Assembly: GCF_009363895.1 (NCBI RefSeq)
Contig: NZ_CP045434.1
Span: 248,001-312,000, forward strand
Source: Sphingomonas ginsengisoli An et al. 2013
GTDB taxonomy: Bacteria > Pseudomonadota > Alphaproteobacteria > Sphingomonadales > Sphingomonadaceae
Direction of reading: 5' to 3'
DNA: 64,000 bases
The position numbers and the translations under genes were made by a program. Shown here piece after piece: positions 43,486 to 53,247 of this stretch (position 1 is the first letter of the stretch; each line of letters opens with the position of its first letter). Below the pieces are notes generated by a model. That model saw only the letters and a list, made by a program, of their open reading frames with translations. It was not told the origin of the DNA and did not search any database.

Positions 43486-43671
43486 TGATCTTCTCCCATT
43501 CTGGGTTTCAAAGAACCGCTTTCTGCGGTCCTTGCGACGGCACAGCCGCTGCCCTTCTCTTGTGGGAAGGAAAGCGGGGCGCGCGGTTGGATGTGCGCAA
43601 ATATTTGATGGTTAATTGGCGGTTGACCGCGCTTTTCGAGCGTTGAAGCGGCCGCGAGGAGGACACGGACG

Positions 43672-44115
43672 ATGGCGGAAATGAGTGGCGGCTGCGCCTG
43701 CGGCCGGGTGCGATACACGGTGCCGATCGCCGACGACGCCGCTTATCTGTGCCACTGCCGGATGTGCCATCGGTCGACCGGCTCGGTCTCGATCGCCTTC
43801 AAGAGCGTCAAAGCGGGCGAAGTAAGCTGGACGGGCGAGCCCGACTGGTATGACAGCTCGCCGATCGCCCGACGGCCCTATTGCGCCGCCTGCGGCACCT
43901 CGCTCGGCTTCCGTTTCAAGGAAGGGAGCGAGAATATGGACCTGACCGTCGCCAGCTTCGACGAGCCGGAACGCTTCAAGCCGACCCACCACTTCGGCGC
44001 GGAGAGCATGCATCGCGCCTGGCTCAACACCGAGGGGCTGCCCGAGCAGCGCACCGATGAATATCAGAAGCTCAAGGACAAATGGATCGACGCGACGGGC
44101 AGCTTCCCCGGATGA
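43672..44115 (+). CDS. GFA/CENP-V family zinc protein
   Basis: 147 residues. Zinc ligands follow the family pattern: GGCACGRVRY, LCHCRMCHRSTG and YCAACGTSLGFRF. The family includes glutathione-dependent formaldehyde-activating enzyme and many uncharacterised members; the sequence does not show which substrate is used. The stop overlaps the next ATG. Confidence 0.88.
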   Translation: MAEMSGGCACGRVRYTVPIADDAAYLCHCRMCHRSTGSVSIAFKSVKAGEVSWTGEPDWYDSSPIARRPYCAACGTSLGFRFKEGSENMDLTVASFDEPERFKPTHHFGAESMHRAWLNTEGLPEQRTDEYQKLKDKWIDATGSFPG

Positions 44116-44888
44116 GCGACACGGTCGTCACCCACCGCTGGACCGCGTCGGACGGGGTCGAGCTTGCCTATCACGAGGTCGGCGCCGGGCGGGCGGTGAT
44201 CCTGCTCCATGGCTTGTTCTCCGACGCCCATATGAACTGGATCAAGTTCGGCCACGCGGCGCGGATCGCGGCGGCCGGATTCCGGGTGATCATGCCCGAC
44301 CACCGCGCGCACGGGCAGAGCGGGAAGCCGCACGATCCCGCCGCTTACGGGCCCGGGGTGCTGGCGAGGGATGTCCGCGAACTCGTGGCGCGGCTCGGCC
44401 TCACCGATTTCGATCTCGGCGGCTTCTCGCTCGGCGCGCGGACCACCGTGCAGGCGATCGGCGAGGGGCTGCGGCCACGCCGCGCGATCCTTGGCGGGAT
44501 GGGGCTGCAAGGGCTTGCCGACTGGAAGCGGCGCAAGACCTTCTTCCTCGAGGTGATCGACCGCTTCGACACGCTCCAGCGCGGCGACCCGCACTGGCTG
44601 GCGGCGCAGTTCATGAAGAGCCAGGGAGTCGACCGGGCTGCTGCGCGGCTGCTGCTCGACAGCTTCGAAGACGTCTTCATGGACTGGCTGGACAAGCTGA
44701 CCATGCCGGTGCTCGTGGTGTGCGGGGACAAGGACGCGGACAATGGCTCGGCGGCCGAGTTGGTCGCGCGCCTGCCCGACGCGAGACTGGCAGTAGTGCC
44801 CGGCACCCACATGAGCTCGGTGACCGAGCCCGACCTCGGCGCGGCGATCGTCGCGTTCCTGACCGCCGCGCCCGAGTCGGGCGCCTAG
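44112..44888 (+). CDS. alpha/beta hydrolase
   Basis: 258 residues. Oxyanion-hole motif LLHGLFSDAHMNW, nucleophile elbow GGFSLGART, acid in VCGDKDADNGS and His in VPGTHMSSV. ATG 44112 overlaps the preceding stop, so it is cotranslated with the GFA-like gene. Similar to small esterases/epoxide-hydrolase relatives; substrate unknown. Confidence 0.88.
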   Translation: MSDTVVTHRWTASDGVELAYHEVGAGRAVILLHGLFSDAHMNWIKFGHAARIAAAGFRVIMPDHRAHGQSGKPHDPAAYGPGVLARDVRELVARLGLTDFDLGGFSLGARTTVQAIGEGLRPRRAILGGMGLQGLADWKRRKTFFLEVIDRFDTLQRGDPHWLAAQFMKSQGVDRAAARLLLDSFEDVFMDWLDKLTMPVLVVCGDKDADNGSAAELVARLPDARLAVVPGTHMSSVTEPDLGAAIVAFLTAAPESGA

Positions 44889-44892
44889 CTAT

Positions 44893-45279
44893 TTAGGCGC
44901 CGTAGGCGACCGAGCCGACCGCGGCCTGGTCCTGGTCGGTGTCATCGAAGCCAGTGTCGCCGGCAGGCGCGGACTTGCGGGTGGCCTTGCTGGCTACCGA
45001 CTTGGCGCCCTGCAGCGCGTCCTCGGCGAGCGCCTTGCCGCGCTCGGTAAGGTTGCCGAGCTCTTCCTTGGCGTCCTGGCCCCACTTGGCGACCGTGTCG
45101 CTGGTCACGCCGCTGCGGCGCGCGAAGAAGGCGCCGGCGGCCGCGGCCGCAGTGGCGACGGCGGCGGTGGCGAACGGACGCTCGCGGATCGAATCGCCGA
45201 CGGCGCCAAGGCGGCTGCCGGTGCTGCGGGTATTGCTGCGGCGCGTGCGGGTGGTCTTGCGGGTACGGGTCTCGGCCAT
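44893..45279 (-). CDS. small membrane protein, ElaB/YqjD-like
   Basis: 128 residues: basic N-terminal tail (ETRTRKTTRTRRSNTRSTGS), one Ala-rich helix (ATAAVATAAAAAGAFF), an amphipathic helix (WGQDAKEELGNLTERGKALA) and an acidic end. ATG 45279 has GAGGAG at good distance; the longer frame from 45312 lacks a ribosome binding site. Similar layout to ElaB/YqjD/DUF883 proteins, some of which bind ribosomes at the membrane, but similarity is only in layout. Confidence 0.7.
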   Translation of the reverse strand: MAETRTRKTTRTRRSNTRSTGSRLGAVGDSIRERPFATAAVATAAAAAGAFFARRSGVTSDTVAKWGQDAKEELGNLTERGKALAEDALQGAKSVASKATRKSAPAGDTGFDDTDQDQAAVGSVAYGA

Positions 45280-45378
45280 GGTGGGCTCCTCTGTTGACGC
45301 GAGGGGTATCACCAGGCCGAACGCACCGGGCCGCGGGTCGTTGCGCGGCCCCGTCGATCCGGGGCCGCGCCGCGATAG

Positions 45379-45858
45379 TTAGAGCTGGCCGAGGAGCGTC
45401 TCGGCGCTCGACGCCTGATATTCGCCGGGGGCCTCGACGTTGAGCTGCTCGACCACCCCGTCGTTGACGATCATCGAATAGCGCTGCGAGCGCGTGCCCA
45501 TGCCGAACTTGGCGCCGTCCATGGTCAGGCCGAGCGCCTGCGCGAATTCGCCATTGCCATCGGCGAGCATGGTGATGTCCTCGCTGCCCTGGTCCTTGTT
45601 CCACGCGCTCATCACGAAGGCGTCGTTGACGCTGGTGCAGGCGATCTCGTCGACGCCCTTGCCCTTCAGCTCCTCGGCCTTGTCGACGAACGAGGGGAGG
45701 TGCTTGGCCGAGCAGGTCGGCGTGTAGGCGCCGGGCACCGCGAACAGCGCGACCTTCTTGCCGCCGAAATATTCGCCGGTGGTGGTCGGGCGGGGACCTT
45801 CGCTGGTGGCGATGGTCAGCGGAACCTCGGGCAGGCGGTCGCCGGTCTTGATGGTCAT
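45379..45858 (-). CDS. peroxiredoxin, Prx5 type
   Basis: 159-residue thiol peroxidase. Peroxidatic Cys in ALFAVPGAYTPTCSAKHLPSF (the PxxxTxxC motif), and SVNDAFVMSAWNKDQG with GMGTRSQRYSMIVNDG are typical of the Prx5 subfamily, which is reduced by glutathione/glutaredoxin. Reduces H2O2 and alkyl hydroperoxides in the cytoplasm. Divergent from the YqgE gene. Confidence 0.95.
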   Translation of the reverse strand: MTIKTGDRLPEVPLTIATSEGPRPTTTGEYFGGKKVALFAVPGAYTPTCSAKHLPSFVDKAEELKGKGVDEIACTSVNDAFVMSAWNKDQGSEDITMLADGNGEFAQALGLTMDGAKFGMGTRSQRYSMIVNDGVVEQLNVEAPGEYQASSAETLLGQL

Positions 45859-45958
45859 GTCGTGATGCTCCTGTGGTGTGCTCAGCCACGCACCTAGGAG
45901 CCGATCTTATCGCGCTCAAGGCTTGCGCATCGGCTTGGCCGCGGGGCATCAGGAGGCG

Positions 45959-46531
45959 ATGAGCGAAGCGCCCTTCCTTTCCGGCCAGTTGCTGCTCGCC
46001 ATGCCTGGGATGGCCGACCCGCGGTTCGACCGCTCGGTGATCGCGATCTGCGTCCACGACGAGCAGGGCGCGGTCGGGATCGGCATCGGCCACAAGCGCG
46101 CCGGGCTGCGCTTTCGCGAATTATTGAAGCAGCTTGAGCTCGACCCGGGCGCCGCGCCCGACTGCGCGATCCACCACGGCGGCCCGGTCGAGCCGGGGCG
46201 GGGGTTCGTGCTCCACTCGACCGACTGGGGCGGCGAGGACACGCTGCAGGTCAACGCGCCGGGCGGCAAGCAGTGGGCGATGACCGGGACGATCGACGTG
46301 CTGCGCGCGATCGCAGAAGGGCGAGGGCCGAGCGAGTGGTCGATCGCCCTGGGCTATGCCGGCTGGGGGCCGGGTCAGCTCGAGGAGGAGATGACTCGCC
46401 ACGGCTGGTTCGCGGTACCCGGCGATCCCAAGCTGCTGTTCGAGACGCCGACCGACGAGCGCTGGTCGAGCGCGTTTCGCGGCGCCGGGATCGATCCGCG
46501 CCTGCTCAGCAGCGAAGCCGGTATCGCCTGA
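45959..46531 (+). CDS. YqgE/AlgH family protein
   Basis: 190 residues. The family blocks LSGQLLLAMPGMADPRF, VHDEQGAVGIGIGH, IHHGGPVEPGRGFVLHS and LGYAGWGPGQLEEE are complete. ATG 45959 has AGGAGGCG directly before it; the frame upstream to 45878 is without such a site. Biochemical role unknown in the literature I know. Confidence 0.93.
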   Translation: MSEAPFLSGQLLLAMPGMADPRFDRSVIAICVHDEQGAVGIGIGHKRAGLRFRELLKQLELDPGAAPDCAIHHGGPVEPGRGFVLHSTDWGGEDTLQVNAPGGKQWAMTGTIDVLRAIAEGRGPSEWSIALGYAGWGPGQLEEEMTRHGWFAVPGDPKLLFETPTDERWSSAFRGAGIDPRLLSSEAGIA

Positions 46532-46548
46532 GCTGCGCGCCAAAGCAC

Positions 46549-46568
46549 ATATAAAGCTTTCTTTATAT
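46549..46568. promoter_or_regulatory. perfect palindrome upstream of ahcY, probable operator
   Basis: ATATAAAG and CTTTATAT around CTTT, about 75 bases before the ahcY start and 18 after the yqgE stop. A perfect AT-rich palindrome in a GC-rich genome, placed before a SAM-cycle gene, fits the operators of ArsR-type SAH/SAM regulators of the methionine cycle; the regulator is not in the window. Confidence 0.6.
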
Positions 46569-46643
46569 CCTGGTTCGCGTTAGGGGCGCCGCCGACCGGC
46601 CGCCGCCTGACGCGCGCGGCCTCAACCTGCTGGAGTTTACCCC

Positions 46644-48062
46644 GTGGCCATTCAGACGCTTGAGCGCGACTATCTCGTCAAGGACATTTCCCTCGCCGAT
46701 TTCGGCCGCAAGGAGATCGAGATCGCCGAGACCGAAATGCCGGGCCTGATGGCGCTGCGCGAGGAGTTCGGCGCGGCCAAGCCGCTAAAGGGTGCGCGCA
46801 TCGTCGGCTCGCTCCACATGACGATCCAGACCGCAGTGCTGATCGAGACGCTGACCGCGTTGGGCGCGCAGGTCCGCTGGGCGAGCTGCAACATCTATTC
46901 GACCCAGGACCATGCCGCCGCGGCGATCGCCGCGACCGGCGTCCCGGTGTTCGCGGTCAAGGGTGAGACCCTCGAGGAATATTGGGACTATGTCGTTCGC
47001 ATCTTCGACTGGGGCCATGAGGGCGATCGCGATCAGACCTGCAACATGATCCTCGACGACGGCGGTGACGCGACCATGTTCGCGCTGTGGGGCGCGCGGG
47101 TCGAGGCGGGGGAGACGCTGTTCACCCCGTCGAACGAGGAAGAGGAAATCTTTGCCGCGACCCTGACCCGCTTCCTCAAGGAGCGTCCGGGCTACCTCAC
47201 CAAGACCGTGCAGACGATCAAGGGCGTCTCGGAAGAGACCACCACCGGCGTCCACCGGCTCTATGAGCTGTCGAAGCAGGGCAAGCTTCCGTTCCCGGCG
47301 ATCAACGTCAACGACAGCGTCACCAAGTCCAAGTTCGACAACCTCTACGGCTGCAAGGAAAGCCTGGTCGACGCGATCCGCCGCGGCACCGACGTGATGC
47401 TCGCCGGCAAGGTCGCCTGCGTCGCCGGCTTCGGTGACGTCGGCAAGGGCTCGGCGGCGTCGCTTCGCAACGGCGGCGCGCGCGTGCTGGTGACCGAGGT
47501 CGACCCGATCTGCGCGCTGCAGGCGGCGATGGAAGGCTATGAGGTCGTGACGATGGAAGAGGGCGCCACCCGCGCCGACATCTTCGTCACCGCCACCGGC
47601 AACATGGACGTCATCACCGTCGACCACATGCGGGCGATGAAGAACATGGCGATCGTCTGCAACATCGGCCACTTCGACAGCGAGATCCAGATCGGCGGCC
47701 TCGCCAACATGAAGTGGACCGAGATCAAGCCGCAGGTCGACGAGGTCGAATTCCCCGATGGCAAGAAGATCATCGTCCTGTCGAAGGGCCGCCTGGTCAA
47801 CCTCGGCAACGCCACGGGTCACCCGAGCTTCGTCATGTCGGCAAGCTTCACCAACCAGACGCTCGCCCAGATCGAGCTGTGGACCAAGAGCGAGCAATAT
47901 GGGAACGACGTCTACGTCCTGCCCAAGCACCTCGACGAGAAGGTCGCCGCGCTCCACCTCGAGAAGCTTGGCGTCAAGCTGACCACCTTGAGCGACAAGC
48001 AGGCCAGCTACATCGGCGTGCCGCAGCAGGGCCCGTTCAAGCCCGACCACTACCGCTACTAA
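46644..48062 (+). CDS. ahcY: S-adenosylhomocysteine hydrolase
   Basis: 472-residue NAD-dependent enzyme that splits SAH into adenosine and homocysteine, keeping methylation reactions running. Blocks seen: [54 protein letters not shown] site [17 protein letters not shown] and the C-terminal KPDHYRY. GTG start with CTGGAG upstream. Has the insert typical of proteobacterial enzymes. The palindrome at 46549 probably controls it. Confidence 0.97.
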   Translation: MAIQTLERDYLVKDISLADFGRKEIEIAETEMPGLMALREEFGAAKPLKGARIVGSLHMTIQTAVLIETLTALGAQVRWASCNIYSTQDHAAAAIAATGVPVFAVKGETLEEYWDYVVRIFDWGHEGDRDQTCNMILDDGGDATMFALWGARVEAGETLFTPSNEEEEIFAATLTRFLKERPGYLTKTVQTIKGVSEETTTGVHRLYELSKQGKLPFPAINVNDSVTKSKFDNLYGCKESLVDAIRRGTDVMLAGKVACVAGFGDVGKGSAASLRNGGARVLVTEVDPICALQAAMEGYEVVTMEEGATRADIFVTATGNMDVITVDHMRAMKNMAIVCNIGHFDSEIQIGGLANMKWTEIKPQVDEVEFPDGKKIIVLSKGRLVNLGNATGHPSFVMSASFTNQTLAQIELWTKSEQYGNDVYVLPKHLDEKVAALHLEKLGVKLTTLSDKQASYIGVPQQGPFKPDHYRY

Positions 48063-48069
48063 GCGGTCC

Positions 48070-49026
48070 TCAATAAGCGAGCGGCGTCGCGCGGATCCAG
48101 CGCGACGCCAGCAGCTTGGTGCCCGCGGTGACGGGCAGGCCCGCGTGCACCGCGCGCGGGTCGGGTGCCCCTTGTGGGTCGGCGCTGCGGAACAGCAGGC
48201 CGTCGCCCCGTTGGCCGCGGACCCTGATCCCGAGTTCGGGAAAGTCGGTCTCGCCGCCGGCGAAATCGTCGTTCAGCCAGATGAGGAAGGTCAGCACGCG
48301 CTGCTGCTGCGGCGGGCAGCCGGGCAAGGCGTCGCTGTGCAAGCGATATTGCTGACCGGGTGCGTAGCGGAGGACCTGGAGCGGTTCGCCGCAGCGGACG
48401 TCGGTCCCGCTGGCGCCCGCAATCCGCTGATTGACCGAATGAATGAACGGGCTTTCGTCGATGAAGGCGAAGGCGGCGGCTTCCGACGTGCGGATTGGGT
48501 TGGGCCGCTGGCGCCCGGTCTGCGGATCGACGATCACCGCCGGCTGCAGCAGCGGCAGCGCGCTGGCGGCGAGATAGTCGCACTCCGCCGCGCTGAGAAA
48601 GCCGTGGAAATGGCGAATCAGCGGCGCTTCGCTCAGCGTTTCGGAAGGGTAGTCGTGCGTCCCGCCCGGCGCGCTCAGCTGGCCCGTCGCCTCGAGCAGC
48701 GCCAGTTGCCGGGCACCGTCGTCGTCCCCGTCGGTCCGTAGCAACTCGACCGCTCGGGGCCAGTCGGCGGGGCCACCGCGCCCCTGCGCGACGAAGTTGC
48801 GAAAGACCGTCCGTGAAGGCGCATCGCCGAGCTCAGCGGCGCGACCGAACGCGCGGCGCGCCGCGGAGAGGTCGCGGGGGACGAGCTGGCCTTCCAGATA
48901 CCAGACCGCCAACTCGCGCGCCGCGAGCGCGTCGCCCGCTGTCGCGGCGGCGTCGAGGACGGCAAGGGCGCCCGCGACGTCTCCGCTGCTGCACTTGTGG
49001 TCGGCCTGGGCGATCGCGTCGGTCAT
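48070..49026 (-). CDS. 2-oxoglutarate/Fe(II) oxygenase with N-terminal Sel1-like repeats
   Basis: 318 residues. The first ~110 residues look like Sel1/TPR-like helical repeats (ALAARELAVWYLEGQLVPRD, SAARRAFGRAAELGDAPSRT). The C-terminal half is a prolyl-4-hydroxylase-type oxygenase with the iron site YRLHSDALPG (HxD), the distal His in AVHAGLPVT and the 2OG-binding Lys in GTKLLASRW. Could hydroxylate a protein partner held by the repeats; target unknown. Convergent with ahcY. Confidence 0.85.
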   Translation of the reverse strand: MTDAIAQADHKCSSGDVAGALAVLDAAATAGDALAARELAVWYLEGQLVPRDLSAARRAFGRAAELGDAPSRTVFRNFVAQGRGGPADWPRAVELLRTDGDDDGARQLALLEATGQLSAPGGTHDYPSETLSEAPLIRHFHGFLSAAECDYLAASALPLLQPAVIVDPQTGRQRPNPIRTSEAAAFAFIDESPFIHSVNQRIAGASGTDVRCGEPLQVLRYAPGQQYRLHSDALPGCPPQQQRVLTFLIWLNDDFAGGETDFPELGIRVRGQRGDGLLFRSADPQGAPDPRAVHAGLPVTAGTKLLASRWIRATPLAY

Positions 49027-49075
49027 GGCACCCTGTCTAGCAGGCCGCAGGCCGCTTGCGCAGCGGCCAAAAGAG

Positions 49076-49107
49076 AAGGGAGCCGGGGATTGCTCCCCGA
49101 CTCCCTT
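49076..49107 (-). terminator. terminator of the TonB-dependent receptor gene
   Basis: AAGGGAG-CCGGGGA and TCCCCG-ACTCCCTT pair around TTGC with one mismatch; on the minus strand TTCTCTTTT follows. Lies 24 bases after the receptor stop. Confidence 0.82.
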
Positions 49108-49130
49108 CCTTAGTTGCTGGTGGTGGCAGC

Positions 49131-52100
49131 TTAGAACTTGGCGACGGCGCCAAGGTAGAAGTAGCGACCACGGTTGTCGTAGATACCCGAACCGCCACCG
49201 ACGCCGGTCAGGCCGTACGGCGGGAACCGGTTGGTGAGGTTGTCGACACCCGCATAGAGGTTGAACTTCGGCGTGATGTCGTAGCCGACGCGGATGTTGT
49301 GATACATCACGGACGGATACTTGATGATCGGCGCATAGTCGGTGTTCTGCGGCGGCTGCCCGTTCACCGAGTTATAGTCCTCGTAGGTGTTGAGGTACAT
49401 GCCGCCGATCCAGCGACCCGAGTAGTTGAGCAGCCACTTGCCGGTCTTGAGGCCGGCGCTGACGAACACCGTGTCCTTCGGGGTGCCGAGCTCGTTCAGG
49501 AACACGTCCACGAACGTCGGATCCGACGGGTTGGTGTAGCTCTCGTTCTTCAGGACGTGGGTCCAGATCGCCTGCGCCGTCACTCGGCCGATGCCGAAGT
49601 TGTGGGTGTAGTTGATCTGGCTGTCGAAGCCGCGGGTCTTCAGCTTGGCGAAGTTCGCCGTCGACTGAAGGAGCGAGCCCTCGAGGATCCGGAACGGCTC
49701 TTCACCGCGCGGACCGCCCGACGAACCGGCGCGCTGGAACAGACCGCAGAACGGGTTGTTCAGCGAGGCCGAGTCATAGCACAGGTTCACGATCTGCTGG
49801 GCCGAACCGATGCTCGAGATCACGTTGTTGACCGTGATGTCGTAATAGTCGGTCGACAGCGAGAAGCCCGGCAGGAAGCGCGGCTGGATGTACCCACCGA
49901 AGGTGTAGGAGTCCGACTTCTCGACCTGCAGGCCCGGGTTACCACCGCTGATGATCTCCAGCGAGCTGCTGTAGACATAGTCGTAGGTCGACGGGCGGCC
50001 AGCCGCGGTGCAGTTCGCCACGCGGGTCGCGCTGCCGGTCGCCAGGTTCCGCGCCGAGCACGGATCGCTGAAGCCCGGAGCGAAGTTCTGGCCCTGCGCC
50101 GAGTAGAGCTCGGACAGATTGGGAGCGCGGACCGACCGGTTGTAGGCACCACGGAAGGTGATGTCGCGGATCGGGCTCCAGATGCCCTCGATGCCGTACG
50201 TCTTCACGTTGCCGGCAGCGCCCTTGTAGTCCGAGTAACGGCCCGAACCCTTGACGGTCAGTTCATGGAAGAACTGGTCCTTGAGGATCGGCACGTTCAA
50301 CTCGGCGAACGCTTCCTTCACGCCGAACGACGGCGAAGAGAAGCTCGGGATGGCGTTGTAGAACGCGTAGCCTGCCTGGGTCACCGGATCGAGGGTGTAG
50401 CGCAGGGTCTCCTTGCGATACTCGCCACCGAGCGAGAAGCCGATCGGACCGCCCGGGAGGCGGAAGAAGCTGCCCGTGTCGCCGGCGATGAAGCCGAGCA
50501 CGTCGAACTGCGTGATCTTGCCGGTCGCGAGCGTGTTGAGCAGGATGTAGTTCTTCGCAGCGCTGCTGATGTTGCCGGTGCCGAACGGATTCAGCGGGAC
50601 GCAGGCCGCGATGTCGGCGGCGAGACGCGAGGGGTTACCCGCACGGTCGGTACCGGCATAGTTCGGATCGATCTGCGAGCGGCAGACAACCTGGCCCGCC
50701 GAGTTCACCGCGGTGTCGTTCGCGAGCAGGAAGCGCTGGCGATCGACGTTGCCCTGGATCTGGTTCCGCTCCTTGTGCTCGCCATAGTTGGCGGACAGTT
50801 CGTAGCTGAAGTTGTCCCAGAAGCTGCCGCGGACACCGACGACGACGCGATAGGTCTCGCGCTTGAAGTCTTCGTCGCGCACGCCGAGGTCGAGGTAGTT
50901 GCGACGGAGGCTGAAGCGGAAGGTGTTGTTGTTCACCTCCGCAATCGCCTGCGCACGCGCCGCCTGCTGGGCTGCCGAGCTGCTGTAGGCCGTCCCGGTG
51001 TTCGGGTTGATGCCGGCGTTGAGGGCCGCCAGCAGCTGCGTGCGCAGCGTGCTCTGAGCCGAGGCGCTCAGATACGGGTTGTCGAGACGAATACCCTCGC
51101 GGTTGACACGGCCGACCGCGCAGCTGCCGGTCGAGCCGACGTCATACGAGCGGTCGTTGAAGGTGGTGATGCAGATGTTGTCGCCGAGGGTCTGGCCCTG
51201 CGAGAAGAACGGACCGCTCTGCGAACCCTTGGCGTCGACGCGGACGTACTTGGCTTCGATGAACGGCTCGAGCGCCGGCGAGATCTCGTAATGCGCCAGC
51301 AGGTTGACCGAGTAGCGCTTCACGTCCGGCGAGAGGGCGAGGAGGTTACCCTCGCGGCCGCTGTAGCCGTTGCCGCCGCTGAAGCCGGCGTTCGGCGCGA
51401 GGCCGATGCGCTGGCCGGTCTCGGGCACCAGGGTGCCGTCGGGCTGGAAGATGTACGGGCAGGTGTAGGCGTTGCCCAGATAATCCTTGCCGCACGGTGC
51501 CGCCGAATTGCCTTCACGGACGGCAACCATGCCGCCGAGCGAGATCGTCGCCGAGCGGATGTCGGTGAAGTAAGCGCGGTCGAAGCTGCCGGCCGCACCG
51601 TTGGGCGAACCCGCCGGATCGGTCTCGACGATGACGAAGCCGTCGCTCTGCTTCAGCTTGCCGGTGTCCGACGCGTAGAAGTCGTCGTTGTGCGAATATT
51701 CCGCGGCGACGACGACGTTGCCGCGGCCACCACCGAAGTTCTGACCCGCGAGCAGGCTGACGAACTGGTTGCCGGCGGTCTTGTACTTGCTGAGGCCCGA
51801 CTGCGCACGCAGCTGAACGCCCGAGTAGTTCTTCTTCAGGATGAAGTTGACCACGCCGGCGACGGCGTCCGAACCGTAGACGGCCGAGGCGCCGCCGGTG
51901 ACCACGTCGACGCGCTCGATGAGGTCGGCCGGGATGGTGTTGATGTCGACCGACACGCCGTTGTTGAGAACGTCGGCAGCGACGTGACGACGGCCGTTGA
52001 CCAGCACCAGGGTGCGCTGCGTGCCGAGGCCGCGAAGATCGACCAGGTTGAGGCCGCGGGTGCCGAGGAAGCGGGTCGAGTTGGCGGTGCTGAAGGTGCT

Positions 52101-52466
52101 GCGCAGCTGCGGCAGCTGGTTCAGCTGGTCGCCGATCTGGACCTTACCGGTCTGGAGCAGCTGCTCGCCGCTCAGCGTGGTGACCGGTGCGGCCGATTCG
52201 AGGTTCGGCGTGCGGATGCGCGAACCGGTGACGACCACTTCGCTCTGCGACACGGGCGCGCTGGCGTCCTGGGTCGCGGCGGCGGCGGCGCAACCGGCGC
52301 TGTTGGCGGCGCCCGGCGCGGTGCAATCGGGGGTCGGGGCCGGCTTGGTGGCATTACCCGGCGCGGCGTCCTGTGCGAACGCCGGCGTCGCCGCTGCCAG
52401 CGCAAACGCGCTTGCAAAGGCGGCCGAACGAAGAGCGCTCGCGCTCAACAACGACATCTTACCCAT
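49131..52466 (-). CDS. TonB-dependent outer-membrane receptor
   Basis: 1111 residues. Signal peptide (FASAFALAAATPAFAQ), a Pro/Ala-rich stretch with a repeated Ala run, then the TonB-box/plug start SEVVVTGSRIRTPNLESAAP, plug core LVLVNGRRHVAADVLNNGVS and VDVVTGGASAVYGSDAVAGV, and a long beta-barrel ending YFYLGAVAKF with the terminal Phe. This is the large sphingomonad/Caulobacter-type receptor class, often used for carbohydrate or peptide uptake; the ligand cannot be told. GGAGATTTC before ATG 52466. Single gene with its own terminator. Confidence 0.94.
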   Translation of the reverse strand: MGKMSLLSASALRSAAFASAFALAAATPAFAQDAAPGNATKPAPTPDCTAPGAANSAGCAAAAATQDASAPVSQSEVVVTGSRIRTPNLESAAPVTTLSGEQLLQTGKVQIGDQLNQLPQLRSTFSTANSTRFLGTRGLNLVDLRGLGTQRTLVLVNGRRHVAADVLNNGVSVDINTIPADLIERVDVVTGGASAVYGSDAVAGVVNFILKKNYSGVQLRAQSGLSKYKTAGNQFVSLLAGQNFGGGRGNVVVAAEYSHNDDFYASDTGKLKQSDGFVIVETDPAGSPNGAAGSFDRAYFTDIRSATISLGGMVAVREGNSAAPCGKDYLGNAYTCPYIFQPDGTLVPETGQRIGLAPNAGFSGGNGYSGREGNLLALSPDVKRYSVNLLAHYEISPALEPFIEAKYVRVDAKGSQSGPFFSQGQTLGDNICITTFNDRSYDVGSTGSCAVGRVNREGIRLDNPYLSASAQSTLRTQLLAALNAGINPNTGTAYSSSAAQQAARAQAIAEVNNNTFRFSLRRNYLDLGVRDEDFKRETYRVVVGVRGSFWDNFSYELSANYGEHKERNQIQGNVDRQRFLLANDTAVNSAGQVVCRSQIDPNYAGTDRAGNPSRLAADIAACVPLNPFGTGNISSAAKNYILLNTLATGKITQFDVLGFIAGDTGSFFRLPGGPIGFSLGGEYRKETLRYTLDPVTQAGYAFYNAIPSFSSPSFGVKEAFAELNVPILKDQFFHELTVKGSGRYSDYKGAAGNVKTYGIEGIWSPIRDITFRGAYNRSVRAPNLSELYSAQGQNFAPGFSDPCSARNLATGSATRVANCTAAGRPSTYDYVYSSSLEIISGGNPGLQVEKSDSYTFGGYIQPRFLPGFSLSTDYYDITVNNVISSIGSAQQIVNLCYDSASLNNPFCGLFQRAGSSGGPRGEEPFRILEGSLLQSTANFAKLKTRGFDSQINYTHNFGIGRVTAQAIWTHVLKNESYTNPSDPTFVDVFLNELGTPKDTVFVSAGLKTGKWLLNYSGRWIGGMYLNTYEDYNSVNGQPPQNTDYAPIIKYPSVMYHNIRVGYDITPKFNLYAGVDNLTNRFPPYGLTGVGGGSGIYDNRGRYFYLGAVAKF

Positions 52467-53247
52467 GAAATCTCCAACAGTTGGATGGTGGCCGAAAAAT
52501 GAAACTGCGCGGCCCTGTTACGGATTCGTTCGGCAAATGGAACCAAATCCGGCGGCGCTCACAACATTAATTCAACGAGTGTCGCAAACCTGCAACAAGA
52601 GACCGTGGCTCAGAAACTGTTTGTCTACAACGACTTGGCAAAGCTCCGCCTCCGCCCATTTCGGTCGTGTTGCTCGGAGAGCACGCGCTGACTGAGGATC
52701 CGCTGCAGGCTGGCAGTCCACTCGAAGTCGCGAAATCGGCGTCGGTGCGCGGCCCCTGAAGCGCCCGATCGCTTGATAAATGCAGCAATGTCCGTTGTTT
52801 GGCGGTTCGGCAAGGGTGCGGAGCCCCTCGACGTCAACTGCGGGCGGACATCGGCCGAGCACGCCTGACGATTCCGTTTTTAATCTCCCGCACAGGAAAA
52901 ATTCGCGGGTCACCCGGGGGGACGATTTTCAGGTGGTGGGACGTAAAAACCGACTGAAAACCAGCAAAAAAGCGGTGCGAATGAAGGCGCAGTGCAGGTC
53001 GCTGGATGAGCGCTTCTGAGCCAATGATGCCGAAATGTGACAGGGTGTTCACAAAAATTCGGCAGCGGCGAGAGGATGGGGCTGTCGTCGCCAAGTCTAG
53101 TGTTGCGTGGCGATCTGGAGAGGTGGTTGCGCCGCATGGCGATCCGTCTCTTCACCAGCGGCTCATGTCGACGAATGTCACTCCGGCAGACCACTTTGCG
53201 CTTCCCACCGCGTCCGCCCGGCTTATGGTCGCGGGGATGGGGCGGAC
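52467..53247. other. 781-base gap between the receptor and divL
   Basis: No convincing gene seen: short ORFs here lack ribosome binding sites and coherent protein character. The part next to the receptor gene is AT-richer and should hold its promoter and leader. At 52788-52852 TGTCCG and CGGACA form the ends of an imperfect inverted stretch, which may be a longer relative of the palindromic repeats near the RNA-repair locus, but the interior does not match. The divL promoter must lie in the right half. Confidence 0.45.

Noticed and set aside
43612..43626. TTAA-N7-TTGA upstream of flagellin, near the CtrA box TTAA-N7-TTAA; similar loose matches before the PilZ genes.
   Set aside because: One or more mismatches in the second half and such matches are expected by chance in intergenic DNA; a motif scan would be needed.
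49056..52502. Long plus-strand open frame of over 1100 codons antisense to the TonB-dependent receptor.
   Set aside because: It mirrors the codon bias of the receptor gene, is Arg/Val/Asp-rich without domain logic, and the minus strand has a signal peptide, plug and terminal Phe.
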